Shown: positions 39,419-47,868, counted from the first letter of the stretch. The stretch is DNA of 64,000 nucleotides from Trichomonas vaginalis G3 (GCF_026262505.1 NC_067204.1:8775797-8839796), one strand, 5' to 3'. The notes: generated from the letters alone by a model not told the origin. Made by a program: numbers and translations.

Positions 39419-41572
39419 ATGCCCCCATATAGAATGGATAGAAAATCTGCTAGAATAAAAGCAGAATTGCAAAGATATGGTTGGAGAGTTTCGAAGAAGT
39501 TTAAATATAGGAAGGGAAGACCCATAAAAGTCTATGACAAATTGTCTGGTCTTCGCTACGAAATGGATTTGGAAACAGCACGTGCAAATTATCCAAACAG
39601 ACTAGAGAGGTTAGAAGAAGAACGTCTTATGGACATGCCTTTCGATGTTAGTGAACCTCAAGTTGAAGGACACGACGGCTTTGCCAGATTCTACTGGAAA
39701 CATGACGAACAATTGCATCCTTTGAGAAGGAAAAAAGGAAAAGGTGAAGACGCACATGCTCCCATGGAAAGAACAAGATATGCATATGAAAAGTACCGTG
39801 AAGTTAGAAGTCAAATTACATCTGGTCGAACCTTTACAGTAAACTTTGACGAAGGAAAGAACAAAGAAGGCTTCATGGGAGTACTTGCTGCCATACAAGA
39901 CGGAAATAAGAAAGGATACAATCTCAGACTAACCGTAACAGATTTGGACGGTCACATTTACTATGCACATGGCAATGTCACAACAGCCGCACAACTTCTT
40001 GACGCTTTCAAGACTACAAAGAGAGAACAAATGTTTGACTCCGACTCAGACATTTTGAATGCAATTGAAGGAATTGCAAGTGTAAAATTTGAATGGTACC
40101 AACCTAACCCTCAAGCAGTCAGACAACATGCTGGATACTTCCCGTTCATAAATAAGTCTGACATTGACTTGACAAGGTATGGAATTTACAATTCAATTGA
40201 AAAAATTGTCAATGAACCTTGTATTCTTACATGTCTCAGGAACTCTGGTCTTGTTACAGATGAGAAAATGAAGTATCTTGAGTCATGTGTGAAGACAAGG
40301 TACATTCTTAGAGGTCAATTGGCAAAAGTTGCACCGTTGGCAAATGTCAATATCCGAGTCAACATACCTACAGCTAAAGGTTCTTCACATGACGACTATG
40401 TTGTTGACAAAGACTTACCATGGTTGAAGATTGTAATTGTCCACAACCACTTCATGTTGAACGAAAGTCTTACAAACCCATTGTTCGGAAAAGGCAAGTG
40501 CAACATTGTCAGAGCTGTAAACATTCTTTTCGAGAAAGGTTTGTTGGAACCAATTCCAGATGACAAGCTGACAGAAACTTTTGTACCAAAAGACGAAACA
40601 AACTTTTCATTGTTAGCAAGACCAAAAGTTGTTCCAGACAAAGTTCTAGCACAAAAGAAGTACACAGTTCCAAAAGGAGTTGGATTGTTCGGATACCAAC
40701 CTGAACCAGAAGAACTTCCAATGAGGTTGCAAGAACTTCAAGATGCTATAAACAAACTTCCATTGAGACATCCAATTGACGTCAAATTGTATTGGAGAGC
40801 ATCTGAGTTAGGTCAGAAGGTTTTATATGAAACAGGTTGCTTCGACGATGTTTATGAGATAGCAGGCGAAGTTTCTCAGAAGATAAGAGACTCACTTGAA
40901 TTTCCACGAACTGGACCCATTGGTTGCGACAAGTTCGACTCAGATGAAAAGATATACTATGTCGACCTTAACGCTGCGTACATGAGGTTCGTCCAATATA
41001 TCCCGACTGGAATTCCAAACGAAGACGGTGAGTTCCCAGGAAGGAACTATACAGTTGGAAAAGTCATACAACAACTGTATGATATTAGGAAAGCTTCAAA
41101 CCCCAAACTTGCAATGACACTCAAATTGCTTATGAATTCGACATGGGGATATTCCATTAAGAAACCTCAAAAGATGAAGAGTAAACATTATGAGAAGGTC
41201 GACAACTTTGTTGAAAGGTTCTCCCCTTTTGTTTTGAAATACGAATTTACTCAAGGTCAAGGTGGCTTAGTAACCACAGTAAAACCTATTGTCGAACATT
41301 GGTCTTACCCTCAGTTCGCAAAGGCAGTCCTTGACAACTACAACAAATTCTTCTCCGAAGTCAAATCCAAAGTGAAGGTTTACTATGAGAACATTGACGC
41401 ACTCATGACGAACGAAGAAGGCTATAACAAACTCATTGAAATGGGAATGGTCGGTGAAAAGATGGGTCAATTCAAATTGGACAAAATTTTCACCGAAGTT
41501 CATGTCCTCTCCAAGCGTAAGTACTGGGGCATACTTGAAGACGGCACAGAAATAAAACATTGCATGAAGTAA
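39419..41572 (+). CDS. Divergent DNA polymerase B, 717 aa
   Basis: Open throughout. The C-terminal half shows a family B palm: motif A region IYYVDLNAAYMRFVQY (about residue 511), motif B LKLLMNSTWGYS (about 567), and a motif C-like strand VYYENIDALMT (about 653). The N-terminal 400 residues do not resemble the E1 or E3 polymerases. It is much shorter than the E3 enzyme and represents a separate lineage. It starts after an AT leader directly downstream of 38803-39387. Probably the replicative polymerase of E2. Confidence 0.7.
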   Translation: MPPYRMDRKSARIKAELQRYGWRVSKKFKYRKGRPIKVYDKLSGLRYEMDLETARANYPNRLERLEEERLMDMPFDVSEPQVEGHDGFARFYWKHDEQLHPLRRKKGKGEDAHAPMERTRYAYEKYREVRSQITSGRTFTVNFDEGKNKEGFMGVLAAIQDGNKKGYNLRLTVTDLDGHIYYAHGNVTTAAQLLDAFKTTKREQMFDSDSDILNAIEGIASVKFEWYQPNPQAVRQHAGYFPFINKSDIDLTRYGIYNSIEKIVNEPCILTCLRNSGLVTDEKMKYLESCVKTRYILRGQLAKVAPLANVNIRVNIPTAKGSSHDDYVVDKDLPWLKIVIVHNHFMLNESLTNPLFGKGKCNIVRAVNILFEKGLLEPIPDDKLTETFVPKDETNFSLLARPKVVPDKVLAQKKYTVPKGVGLFGYQPEPEELPMRLQELQDAINKLPLRHPIDVKLYWRASELGQKVLYETGCFDDVYEIAGEVSQKIRDSLEFPRTGPIGCDKFDSDEKIYYVDLNAAYMRFVQYIPTGIPNEDGEFPGRNYTVGKVIQQLYDIRKASNPKLAMTLKLLMNSTWGYSIKKPQKMKSKHYEKVDNFVERFSPFVLKYEFTQGQGGLVTTVKPIVEHWSYPQFAKAVLDNYNKFFSEVKSKVKVYYENIDALMTNEEGYNKLIEMGMVGEKMGQFKLDKIFTEVHVLSKRKYWGILEDGTEIKHCMK

Positions 41573-41579
41573 AAAATTT

Positions 41580-41687
41580 TTATTCGAATTTGAATCGGAC
41601 AGGTCGAGTTACACCATTCTTGGTCTCAAACTCATATATAACCTGTTTGTCTGTATTTTCGTCGACTATGACACGAGACACGAACAT
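41580..41687 (-). CDS. 35-aa candidate small protein
   Basis: MFVSRVIVDENTDKQVIYEF..., strand-like with good coding character, ending 7 bp from the polymerase stop (tail to tail). Short, so uncertain. Confidence 0.35.
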   Translation of the reverse strand: MFVSRVIVDENTDKQVIYEFETKNGVTRPVRFKFE

Positions 41688-41717
41688 TGACCAAACGGAC
41701 AAAAAGTGTCATTTCAG

Positions 41718-41981
41718 ATGGTCCCGCAGCCAATCGCATTCGAGCACTTCGAAGAAGCCTTACGTTCCAAGGGAGAGGGTGTCTGGTGCAAGGCAGAGGT
41801 CATGAAACTCTACGAGCAGTACATCCTCAATGCCTGGGAGGACAAATCGTCCTTGGATTGGCAATTCTACCAACTCCTCTGGGACGACCTCCTACGCAAC
41901 TGGGATGACGAAAGAGTCCAATTCAGAGGTCGGGAGCTAATTGTCCAAATTACCCTTAATTTAAGCTACTTAACTAAATAA
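41718..41981 (+). CDS. 87-aa helical protein
   Basis: Start taken at ATG 41718, 7 nt after TCATTT, which also fits the host initiator. Trp/Glu/Leu-rich helical sequence (AFEHFEEALRSKGEGVWCKAE, LDWQFYQLLWDDLLRNWDDE). G+C is visibly higher than in the capsid region. Unknown function. Confidence 0.5.
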   Translation: MVPQPIAFEHFEEALRSKGEGVWCKAEVMKLYEQYILNAWEDKSSLDWQFYQLLWDDLLRNWDDERVQFRGRELIVQITLNLSYLTK

Positions 41982-42030
41982 ACACCTAAATTTACTCGGG
42001 GTTTCCCCCTAAAATAAAATTTTTTTACTC

Positions 42031-42726
42031 TTAGAACCACTCGAGGTTCTCCTTACGGTTGTTGAGCTTGTCACCGTCAATGTGTCTGACCTTCGTCTTC
42101 TTGTTTGGATTTGGAACCCATTGAATTGCGACAAGCTTGCCCATGGAAATTGAACCGCGATTCCGAAGGGTAAGGTTCAAGTGTCCCAAGTTGTTGAGGA
42201 CTGGGGTAAGAACCTTGCCTGTCTCCCTGTTGCGGATTTGGTATGGGTAGGGTTGGGAAATTTCATAACCGTCATCCGCAACAAGGGTTGCCCAAACTTC
42301 CTCTTCTTCGTGTTTCTCTTCTTCCTCTTCCTCTTCTTCGTGTTTCTCTTCTTCCTCGACAATTCCTTCTTCAATTTGGTACTCACGAATTACGGTGTTG
42401 GAGGTTCTGTCCTTTCCGAGTACCTTCCAGATGGCGTCTATCTCTTCGAAGAAACGGTAGATGAGTCTGGCAAGGTCTCGGTTTTCTCTCTCGTAAATGC
42501 GCAAGGTTTCCGTCAAATCATTCAGGCATTTCTCATTGGAAGCTTGGTTCATGAGGACATCGGCTTTGAGCTTGGTCATCTCTTCCATAAGACTACTTTG
42601 GAGAGTCTTAACGGTGTTTGTCAGATGAGCTTTCAAATTCAAAATTTGAATTTGAACTGGGCGCTTGTCTGGCAACATTGAAAGGACATCTGCCATTGTG
42701 TTCGGCTTCGGTGCTTGTTCGGACAT
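42031..42726 (-). CDS. Coiled coil fused to NUMOD4/HNH-like domain
   Basis: 231 residues. Residues 1-120 are a coiled coil; an acidic Glu/Lys-repeat linker follows (about 125-145). From about 150 comes a NUMOD4-like strand region (YEISQPYPYQIRNRETGKVL) and an HNH-like end (LVAIQWVPNPNKKTKVRHIDGDK, NNRKENLEW). The E1 HNH gene (1519-2088) shares YEI...YPxxIR...TGK. The DNA-binding half of an endonuclease appears to have been joined to an oligomerising segment, perhaps as a DNA-binding protein. Confidence 0.65.
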   Translation of the reverse strand: MSEQAPKPNTMADVLSMLPDKRPVQIQILNLKAHLTNTVKTLQSSLMEEMTKLKADVLMNQASNEKCLNDLTETLRIYERENRDLARLIYRFFEEIDAIWKVLGKDRTSNTVIREYQIEEGIVEEEEKHEEEEEEEEKHEEEEVWATLVADDGYEISQPYPYQIRNRETGKVLTPVLNNLGHLNLTLRNRGSISMGKLVAIQWVPNPNKKTKVRHIDGDKLNNRKENLEWF

Positions 42727-42758
42727 CGAAAAAATGAAGTGGTTTGAGAATGACGGTT

Positions 42759-43343
42759 TTACTTCAAAAAGCTTGTTATGACGGTTATGTCATACAACAA
42801 GTTTAAAATAATATCTTGTTCTTCTTCTGAACGTTTGTTGTCTCTTCCGATAAAAGTTTCGAACATGAGAACCAAAAAACGTTTTTTGAGATTGCGGAAG
42901 AGTTCAGGCAAACGTTCATATTCTGGATATGTTGGGAGCAGTTCAAAACATCTGAGCTGACTTTCGGACAAAATTGGGACAATGTCAGAAAATTCATCTT
43001 TGGTCGGACTGCTTGAAGGTAAGTCCCTTACATGTAAGTAGCTCTGGTAAAGTCTTCTCATTTCTGCTAACTTTTGGAGTATAGCTTCGTAGTTTAGAAG
43101 TTTTAATTTTAATTGTCTTATTCCACTCTTTACTTCTAAACGGTAACTATCCATGAGGTCAAGAGTAGCTTTGGTAGCTTTAAGTGGAGCTATCTGTTCC
43201 TTGACTTGTGCAATTTTGGTTGCAATTGTGGTTTGAGCTCCTTCAAGTTCGCCGTCTATGTCGTTCTCAACACCTTCAACCATAGCTTGAAACTCTTCAT
43301 CGGTCCATTGAGATTGGTGTGGGACGAATTTAACTTGCTTCAT
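42759..43343 (-). CDS. 194-aa coiled-coil protein
   Basis: Intact. Acidic start, long helices (GAQTTIATKIAQVKEQIAPLK, LKLKLLNYEAILQKLAEMRR), and a C-terminal globular part (LLPTYPEYERLPELFRNLKKRF). No family recognised. Same orientation as its neighbours 42031-42726 and 43367-43663. Confidence 0.55.
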   Translation of the reverse strand: MKQVKFVPHQSQWTDEEFQAMVEGVENDIDGELEGAQTTIATKIAQVKEQIAPLKATKATLDLMDSYRLEVKSGIRQLKLKLLNYEAILQKLAEMRRLYQSYLHVRDLPSSSPTKDEFSDIVPILSESQLRCFELLPTYPEYERLPELFRNLKKRFLVLMFETFIGRDNKRSEEEQDIILNLLYDITVITSFLK

Positions 43344-43366
43344 TCAAAAAAGAAAAAAAAATGTTT

Positions 43367-43663
43367 TTACTCAAAGCGTGCCATATAGATGGCTATAAGA
43401 AACTTACCAGAAGGCTTCTTCTTCACATGAGTCTTCGGCAACTTGAGTGTTGGTGTTGGAGTTCTTGGGGGAGGTGGGTCTGGAATTTCAATTCTCTCTC
43501 GAGCGCAACAACAGATGTCAGAATAACATTCCCCACTGTCTTTCTTGCCACCATAAATTGTGTATTGACCGAACTTGCATTTGCAGGAAGACCGGTCAAT
43601 ACAAGGTTCACAGTTGAAATAGTTGTACACAAACCTGTTGAGTACGAGTGTGAGTAAAAACAT
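43367..43663 (-). CDS. Cys-rich secreted or membrane small protein
   Basis: 98 residues with a hydrophobic N-terminus (MFLLTLVLNRFVYNYF), nine Cys between about residues 18 and 53 (CEPCIDRSSCKCKF, CYSDICCC), then a Pro/Thr-rich linker and a basic end. An overlapping longer frame (43423-43719) was rejected for weaker coding character. A disulphide-rich surface protein is possible. Confidence 0.45.
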   Translation of the reverse strand: MFLLTLVLNRFVYNYFNCEPCIDRSSCKCKFGQYTIYGGKKDSGECYSDICCCARERIEIPDPPPPRTPTPTLKLPKTHVKKKPSGKFLIAIYMARFE

Positions 43664-43690
43664 AAAAAAAGTGAAGTTAAAATGAGATGT

Positions 43691-44065
43691 TTACTGAATT
43701 GGTTGGATGTCGCCTTCACAGGTTATGTAGAACGGCTGACCCGAGAAGTGTAAGAGAGACTGAATTGCCAATTTCATATGGGGCAGGGGGTTCTCCTTGT
43801 TTGGTATTTTTATCCAAGGACGTTTGTTTAGGAACTTAACAAGAGCTTCTCTTTTGGCGTCCTTTATGCCATCGTAGGCTGTCCCGTCTGGTATTTGAAT
43901 TGGAATTCCAGTCGAAGTCTCGAGCTGAAGTGTAGACCTTCCAGAAATAGTGGTGAACTTGACCTTGGGCTTCATTACCCTGCGCAAGTACTGCTTAACA
44001 ACTTCATTTATCTCTATAAGGTAAATTGCCTCGTCAAATCCTTCTGGTATTCCGAGTCCTTCCAT
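43691..44065 (-). CDS. 124-aa protein, divergent from 44291
   Basis: Start taken at ATG 44065 (MEGLGIPEGFDEAIYLIEIN) because the in-frame extension upstream lies in the palindrome array and translates to repeats. Strand-rich middle (KVKFTTISGRSTLQLETSTG) and PWIKIPNKENPLPHMK. Unknown function. Confidence 0.55.
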   Translation of the reverse strand: MEGLGIPEGFDEAIYLIEINEVVKQYLRRVMKPKVKFTTISGRSTLQLETSTGIPIQIPDGTAYDGIKDAKREALVKFLNKRPWIKIPNKENPLPHMKLAIQSLLHFSGQPFYITCEGDIQPIQ

Positions 44066-44071
44066 CCGACA

Positions 44072-44280
44072 GGAAAATATTTTCCCGACAACTGGAAAAA
44101 ATTTTCCGGACAAAGGGAAAAATTTTTCCTTCCGACAGGAAGAACTCTTCCAGTTGTCCGTCCGTAAACCATTCAAATTTTCGAAAATTGAGAACTTTTT
44201 GGTCGAACTTCAGGAAAAATTTTTCCTTCCAACAGAAAAAGTTCTTCCTTCCGACAGGAAAAGTTCTTCCTTCCGACAGG
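44072..44280. promoter_or_regulatory. 22-bp-phased palindrome arrays in a divergent promoter
   Basis: 14-bp palindromes of type GGAAAANNTTTTCC start at 44072, 44094, 44116 and 44138, and again at 44213, 44235, 44257, with a half at 44279. The step is exactly 22 bp in both sets, with 8-bp spacers such as TTCCGACA. Between the sets is the perfect palindrome AATTTTCGAAAATT (44176-44189). One array adjoins each divergent gene (44065 minus, 44291 plus). A cooperative repressor/activator site is the likeliest role. Confidence 0.8.
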
Positions 44281-44290
44281 ACACAAACGG

Positions 44291-44866
44291 ATGACTGACG
44301 TACCACCAACCGAGCCCATTCCCAAACCAGAGGAACCTAAAGCACCAGCCCCTGCACCTCAGCAACCTCAGTTCCAGCAAGTCCCTCCACCAAATTACTA
44401 CCAATTTCCACCTCAAGGTTACTACCTACCACAAGGCTTCCCGAACTACCCTCCTCAGCCTATGCCTTACTTCCCCAACCCTTGGATGTTTATGCAAAAC
44501 CCTGCCCCACAATTCCAATCTCAATCCAAGAGAGACCAAGAGTTCGAAGAAGGTCTGAACCGCTTACGCAAAGATTATGCCACAGCCCCTATGGAAGACG
44601 ACAGGCTTTCAGTCTCTTCCCTCAAATCGACCGATTCGACTCGTACCACAGATTCGGTCAAAGACAGAGACGACTACCTCAAGCAGTCTGAGAGACTCTT
44701 CATCCTACAGCCATTTACAGTTGGAGCTCTCAAGAACATGCGCAATTACGAAGGTCAGACACCAGCTGGAGACCGCAAAACAGACGTACTCGCAAGAGCA
44801 GTCCAACTGGTCAAGACAAAGACTGAGATAGTCGACTTCATTCTTGCAGCTTGCCCATACAAGTAA
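44291..44866 (+). CDS. Pro/Gln/Tyr-rich 191-aa protein
   Basis: The N-terminal 80 residues are Pro/Gln/Tyr-rich (PPPNYYQFPPQGYYLPQGF). A Ser/Thr/Asp stretch follows (LSVSSLKSTDSTRTTDS), then a helical C-terminal domain (LQPFTVGALKNMRN, VLARAVQLVKTKTEIVDFIL). Could be a scaffold or assembly protein. No family recognised. Controlled from the phased array immediately upstream, by position. Confidence 0.55.
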   Translation: MTDVPPTEPIPKPEEPKAPAPAPQQPQFQQVPPPNYYQFPPQGYYLPQGFPNYPPQPMPYFPNPWMFMQNPAPQFQSQSKRDQEFEEGLNRLRKDYATAPMEDDRLSVSSLKSTDSTRTTDSVKDRDDYLKQSERLFILQPFTVGALKNMRNYEGQTPAGDRKTDVLARAVQLVKTKTEIVDFILAACPYK

Positions 44867-44894
44867 AAAAATAAACAATTACGAGTTAAACTTT

Positions 44895-45095
44895 TTACTC
44901 TTTCTTTTCTGAGTTGTTTAGAGCTGGTTTCTCTTGTAGAAACCTTTCGTACTCTTCCATGGTCATGTAATTGCGAATTTGGTACGCAATTCCAGGTTCG
45001 TTGTTTTTGAACCTTACGTATGTAACGCTTCCATCCTCCTCAGGGAAGTAAGCTGCTAACATCTGACCAAGTTTTCTCGGTGACTCGGAGCTCAT
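44895..45095 (-). CDS. 66-aa small protein
   Basis: Start at ATG 45095 (MSSESPRKLGQMLAAYFPEED). Strand pattern VTYVRFKNNEPGIAYQIRNY, then an acidic helical end. Tail to tail with 44291-44866. Unknown function. Confidence 0.45.
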   Translation of the reverse strand: MSSESPRKLGQMLAAYFPEEDGSVTYVRFKNNEPGIAYQIRNYMTMEEYERFLQEKPALNNSEKKE

Positions 45096-45136
45096 TAAAA
45101 ATGTCACTTTTTAAACGTTAAGTTTTTAGTCTTATT

Positions 45137-45331
45137 TTACCCTTTGTTTACCCTTTGTTTGTCAAGGTAGTATTGGAGTGCAATTTCTCCAAATTCTCTG
45201 TGTCGGAGTTCTTCAGCATTTTCCAAGGTGTACCTGGAGAACTCAAAGAAGTTGTCAAGAAGATACTGCCATGCTGCTCTTCTGAGTTCGTCGGTATTTT
45301 GGAAGTGTTGCACCTTCGAGTCTTCGGACAT
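45137..45331 (-). CDS. 64-aa helical protein
   Basis: Start at ATG 45331 (MSEDSKVQHFQNTDELRR). Helical and charged, AAWQYLLDNFFEFSRYTLENA. Divergent from 45508-46422, with a half-site module between. Unknown function. Confidence 0.45.
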   Translation of the reverse strand: MSEDSKVQHFQNTDELRRAAWQYLLDNFFEFSRYTLENAEELRHREFGEIALQYYLDKQRVNKG

Positions 45332-45367
45332 GAAAAAATAACACTTTTTCACCAAAAATATAATTTA

Positions 45368-45414
45368 TGTTAGAATGTTAGATCTAACATGTTTTCTAAC
45401 ACGTTTTCTAACAT
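45368..45414. repeat. Half-site array module, GTTA type
   Basis: The palindrome TGTTAGATCTAACA is at 45376-45389. There is one GTTAGA half-site to the left and two TTCTAAC half-sites to the right at 12-bp spacing. It lies about 100 bp upstream of 45508. Confidence 0.8.
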
Positions 45415-45507
45415 GGTCTAAAACTCTTGAATTTTCATGAATTTTCCCGAAATAAAAAATAAAGTTGGTTTTTTTAAAAAAATATTTTTTATTTTTATTG
45501 TAAGAAC

Positions 45508-46422
45508 ATGTTAGCAACAACAGCACCAAACTCGTTAGTCATGAACCCAACTTCAATGTTAGTAGAGATGAAAAGCTTCATTCCTTCTTCATATACTTTC
45601 GAAACAAAAATCCAGAAGATAAAGCAAGAACTTTTAACAAGTAATTTAGACTGTAGTGCGAAAGATGAAACAAATGAACAGTATCTTTATGAAATGCAGG
45701 ACATTATTGACCATTTACCCAAATTGCCTGAAATCCAACAACAAAAACTAACCATTCCCGAATTTGACGAAATAGAAGTCAAAGCAACTGACTCAGTAGA
45801 AATAAAGAAGTTCATACGAAAGGTAAATTATGAATTCCTTGGTTTTCATTGCAACCATAAGGTTATGGACAAAGATTGCGACATGGTATATAAGAACATC
45901 TCTGACCTTTACAAATCCGAAGAATTTAAGACCTACGACAACTTTGTTTCATTAGTTGCAAAATGTGTTTGGGAAATAAGAGATAAAGATAGTAGGGGTA
46001 AGGTATGGAACGAACAAATAAGACCCGCTATGTTCGAGATGAAGAAAACCATTGACGCCTTAGTTGTTTTAGCAGGTAAGGTTTCAGAATATAACGCAAA
46101 AATGAACCCACAATGTTCTAAATGTAAAGCAGCAATGAGGAAATATAACTACTCCGTCAAAGAGATAGAACGTATGCGAAACGACTATGCAGATTTAAAG
46201 AAAGAAGCAGAGAAACCAGCAGAAGATAAAATGGACATGTTGACATTTCTAAACAAAAACTATCCAACAGCTGACGATTTCCTTCTATCTGACGTCAAGA
46301 AGAAGTATAAAGAAACTTTCGGTATCGTTAAAACATTCGATGTACTAAAAGAAGAAATTGAAGCCACGAAATTGTTTAGAGTCATGAACCATCGCAACAT
46401 ATACCATGTAAAACGCTTGTAA
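45508..46422 (+). CDS. Family-304 protein, intact copy
   Basis: 304 residues, intact. Flexible N-terminus; helical body (NEQYLYEMQDIIDHLPKLPE, DKDCDMVYKNISDLYKSEE); CSKCKAAMRKYNYS with two Cys; long helix (ERMRNDYADLKKEAEKP); basic end NIYHVKRL. E1 has one nearly full and one fragmentary copy. Half-site modules lie upstream of each copy, here also directly downstream. Unknown function; a DNA-binding regulator of its own modules is one hypothesis. Confidence 0.65.
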   Translation: MLATTAPNSLVMNPTSMLVEMKSFIPSSYTFETKIQKIKQELLTSNLDCSAKDETNEQYLYEMQDIIDHLPKLPEIQQQKLTIPEFDEIEVKATDSVEIKKFIRKVNYEFLGFHCNHKVMDKDCDMVYKNISDLYKSEEFKTYDNFVSLVAKCVWEIRDKDSRGKVWNEQIRPAMFEMKKTIDALVVLAGKVSEYNAKMNPQCSKCKAAMRKYNYSVKEIERMRNDYADLKKEAEKPAEDKMDMLTFLNKNYPTADDFLLSDVKKKYKETFGIVKTFDVLKEEIEATKLFRVMNHRNIYHVKRL

Positions 46423-46428
46423 ATAGTT

Positions 46429-46475
46429 ATGTTAGAAAACATGTTAGAAAACATGTTAGATCTAACATTCTAACA
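46429..46475. repeat. Half-site array module, GTTA type
   Basis: Two GTTAGAAAACAT units, then TGTTAGATCTAACA (46454-46467), then TTCTAACAT. It lies between two convergent genes (stops at 46422 and 46482), so here it cannot be a promoter operator for either. Confidence 0.8.
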
Positions 46476-46481
46476 TAAACA

Positions 46482-47360
46482 TTATTTTTGCTGACTTTTT
46501 ACAATTTGAACTTTGTTTGCGTAGATATGAATTCTGAAAGAAGTATGAGGGTCTTGTATGACTTTGTACTTCTCCCATAGTTCATGTCTGTCAAACTTAC
46601 CTGCCATGGACTCTTTCATAAGTTCCATGAAATCGTCTTCGGACAATCCGGGGAAAAGTACAATGTCAGTAAGTATTCTCTTTACATCCTTACTTAAACT
46701 CTTTGCTGTCTGTACACAAATGACAACAGAGATGTTAAAGTGTCTGAGCTTCTTAAGAATTCGACACATATCTTGTTCTCTGTTCTTTAACAAAGGATGA
46801 GAGGCGAAATCATCTAAGATAAGAAGACATCTATGAGGGTAAGTCTTCCAATCGTAAGATTGCAATTTCTTCGAAATGTATTCTATCTCTTTCTGTTTGT
46901 TTCTGAAGTGTTTCTTCTCTAATATTCTCTGCATTTCCTCATTTGGGTCTTTAAACTTAGAATTTATATACTCATTTATAGCATTGTACTTCAAAACTCT
47001 TCTTTGGTACTTCTTTATCCAATCTAACAACTCAGAGTCTTTTATACATACTAACTTAGACTTTTTTATAATATCTTTGAACGAATTTACGGTTTGGTCA
47101 AATTGACCAGAAGTACTACAAATGACAACTAACTCATAGAATGGGTTCTTCTCATCTAGTTCTTGTTGTTGTGCAGCCATTTTAAGATAAGTGAAAGTCT
47201 TACCCGACCCAGGTGGTGCGATTAGACCTGTTATACCATTCTGAGCAAATAAGAACTTGTCATGTATAGGCTTTATCTGAGCATTTTCTAACTTCCTCTT
47301 GTTCTTGTTTAAAACATTCTCAAATTTTTTGTCAATGTCAGCAAACTTTTTTTCTAACAT
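46482..47360 (-). CDS. A32/FtsK-type packaging ATPase
   Basis: 292 residues from ATG 47360, chosen because it follows an AT leader and does not overlap the divergent gene at 47397. Walker A GLIAPPGSGKTF at about 45-56, Walker B CLLILDDF at about 178-185, then an ISVVICVQTAKSL sensor strand. This is the genome-packaging ATPase conserved in Polintons, virophages and large DNA viruses. It drives DNA into the capsid. Looks whole. Confidence 0.85.
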   Translation of the reverse strand: MLEKKFADIDKKFENVLNKNKRKLENAQIKPIHDKFLFAQNGITGLIAPPGSGKTFTYLKMAAQQQELDEKNPFYELVVICSTSGQFDQTVNSFKDIIKKSKLVCIKDSELLDWIKKYQRRVLKYNAINEYINSKFKDPNEEMQRILEKKHFRNKQKEIEYISKKLQSYDWKTYPHRCLLILDDFASHPLLKNREQDMCRILKKLRHFNISVVICVQTAKSLSKDVKRILTDIVLFPGLSEDDFMELMKESMAGKFDRHELWEKYKVIQDPHTSFRIHIYANKVQIVKSQQK

Positions 47361-47396
47361 ATTTTTAGAAAAATTAAAATTTTTATCTTTTAGAAA
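47361..47396. promoter_or_regulatory. 36-bp divergent promoter
   Basis: The whole space between the ATPase and the 151-aa gene is A/T only apart from two bases and contains AATTAAAATTTTTAT. It shows how compact E2 promoters are. Confidence 0.5.
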
Positions 47397-47852
47397 ATGT
47401 CTAGCGATTTCGCTATCTATATTCGAGACAAACTTTTCGACAGCAAAACATCTGTCGACCATAAAATCTTACATAGTGTAAACAAGAAAGGTGAATTTGT
47501 TCTAAAGTTCTGTTTCTGGGAATATGACAAGAACCATAAAACATTACAAAGAGCAGTCTTAAAATTTGTCAATGACAGACTTGTTGACAGAGATGACACC
47601 GATTGGAAAGATGAAGTCCAACAAAAGTTCTTAGAATGCAAAGAAGACACATGCGCTGTTCTTGAAGATGAAATAGGAAACAGAATAGAAGAGCTATTAA
47701 AGGACAAAGAACTTTTACATAAATATGGTTCTGAGAAATTTGACATAACTCCACCAGAAAAGAAGAAGAAGAGAGAGAAGAAAGAAAAGAAAGTAGAAGA
47801 AGAGAAGAAAGAACCTGAACCAGTTCCAGAGAAAAAGAAATTTGACATGTAA
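47397..47852 (+). CDS. 151-aa protein with Lys/Glu tail
   Basis: Globular N-terminal 100 residues (MSSDFAIYIRDKLFDSKTS, FVLKFCFWEYDKNHKTLQRA) are followed by helices and a highly charged tail (EKKKKREKKEKKVEEEKKE). Tail to tail with 47869-48288. Unrecognised; position between ATPase and replication genes suggests a DNA role. Confidence 0.55.
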   Translation: MSSDFAIYIRDKLFDSKTSVDHKILHSVNKKGEFVLKFCFWEYDKNHKTLQRAVLKFVNDRLVDRDDTDWKDEVQQKFLECKEDTCAVLEDEIGNRIEELLKDKELLHKYGSEKFDITPPEKKKKREKKEKKVEEEKKEPEPVPEKKKFDM

Positions 47853-47868
47853 AAATAAAATTTTATTT

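Noticed and set aside
42181-42681. 166-residue plus-strand frame opposite the coiled-coil/HNH gene
   Set aside because: Runs of Phe/Leu mirror the Glu/Lys repeats on the other strand; no leader.
43423-43719. 98-residue minus-strand frame overlapping 43367-43663
   Set aside because: Weaker coding character than the overlapping Cys-rich frame, and no AT leader directly before its ATG.
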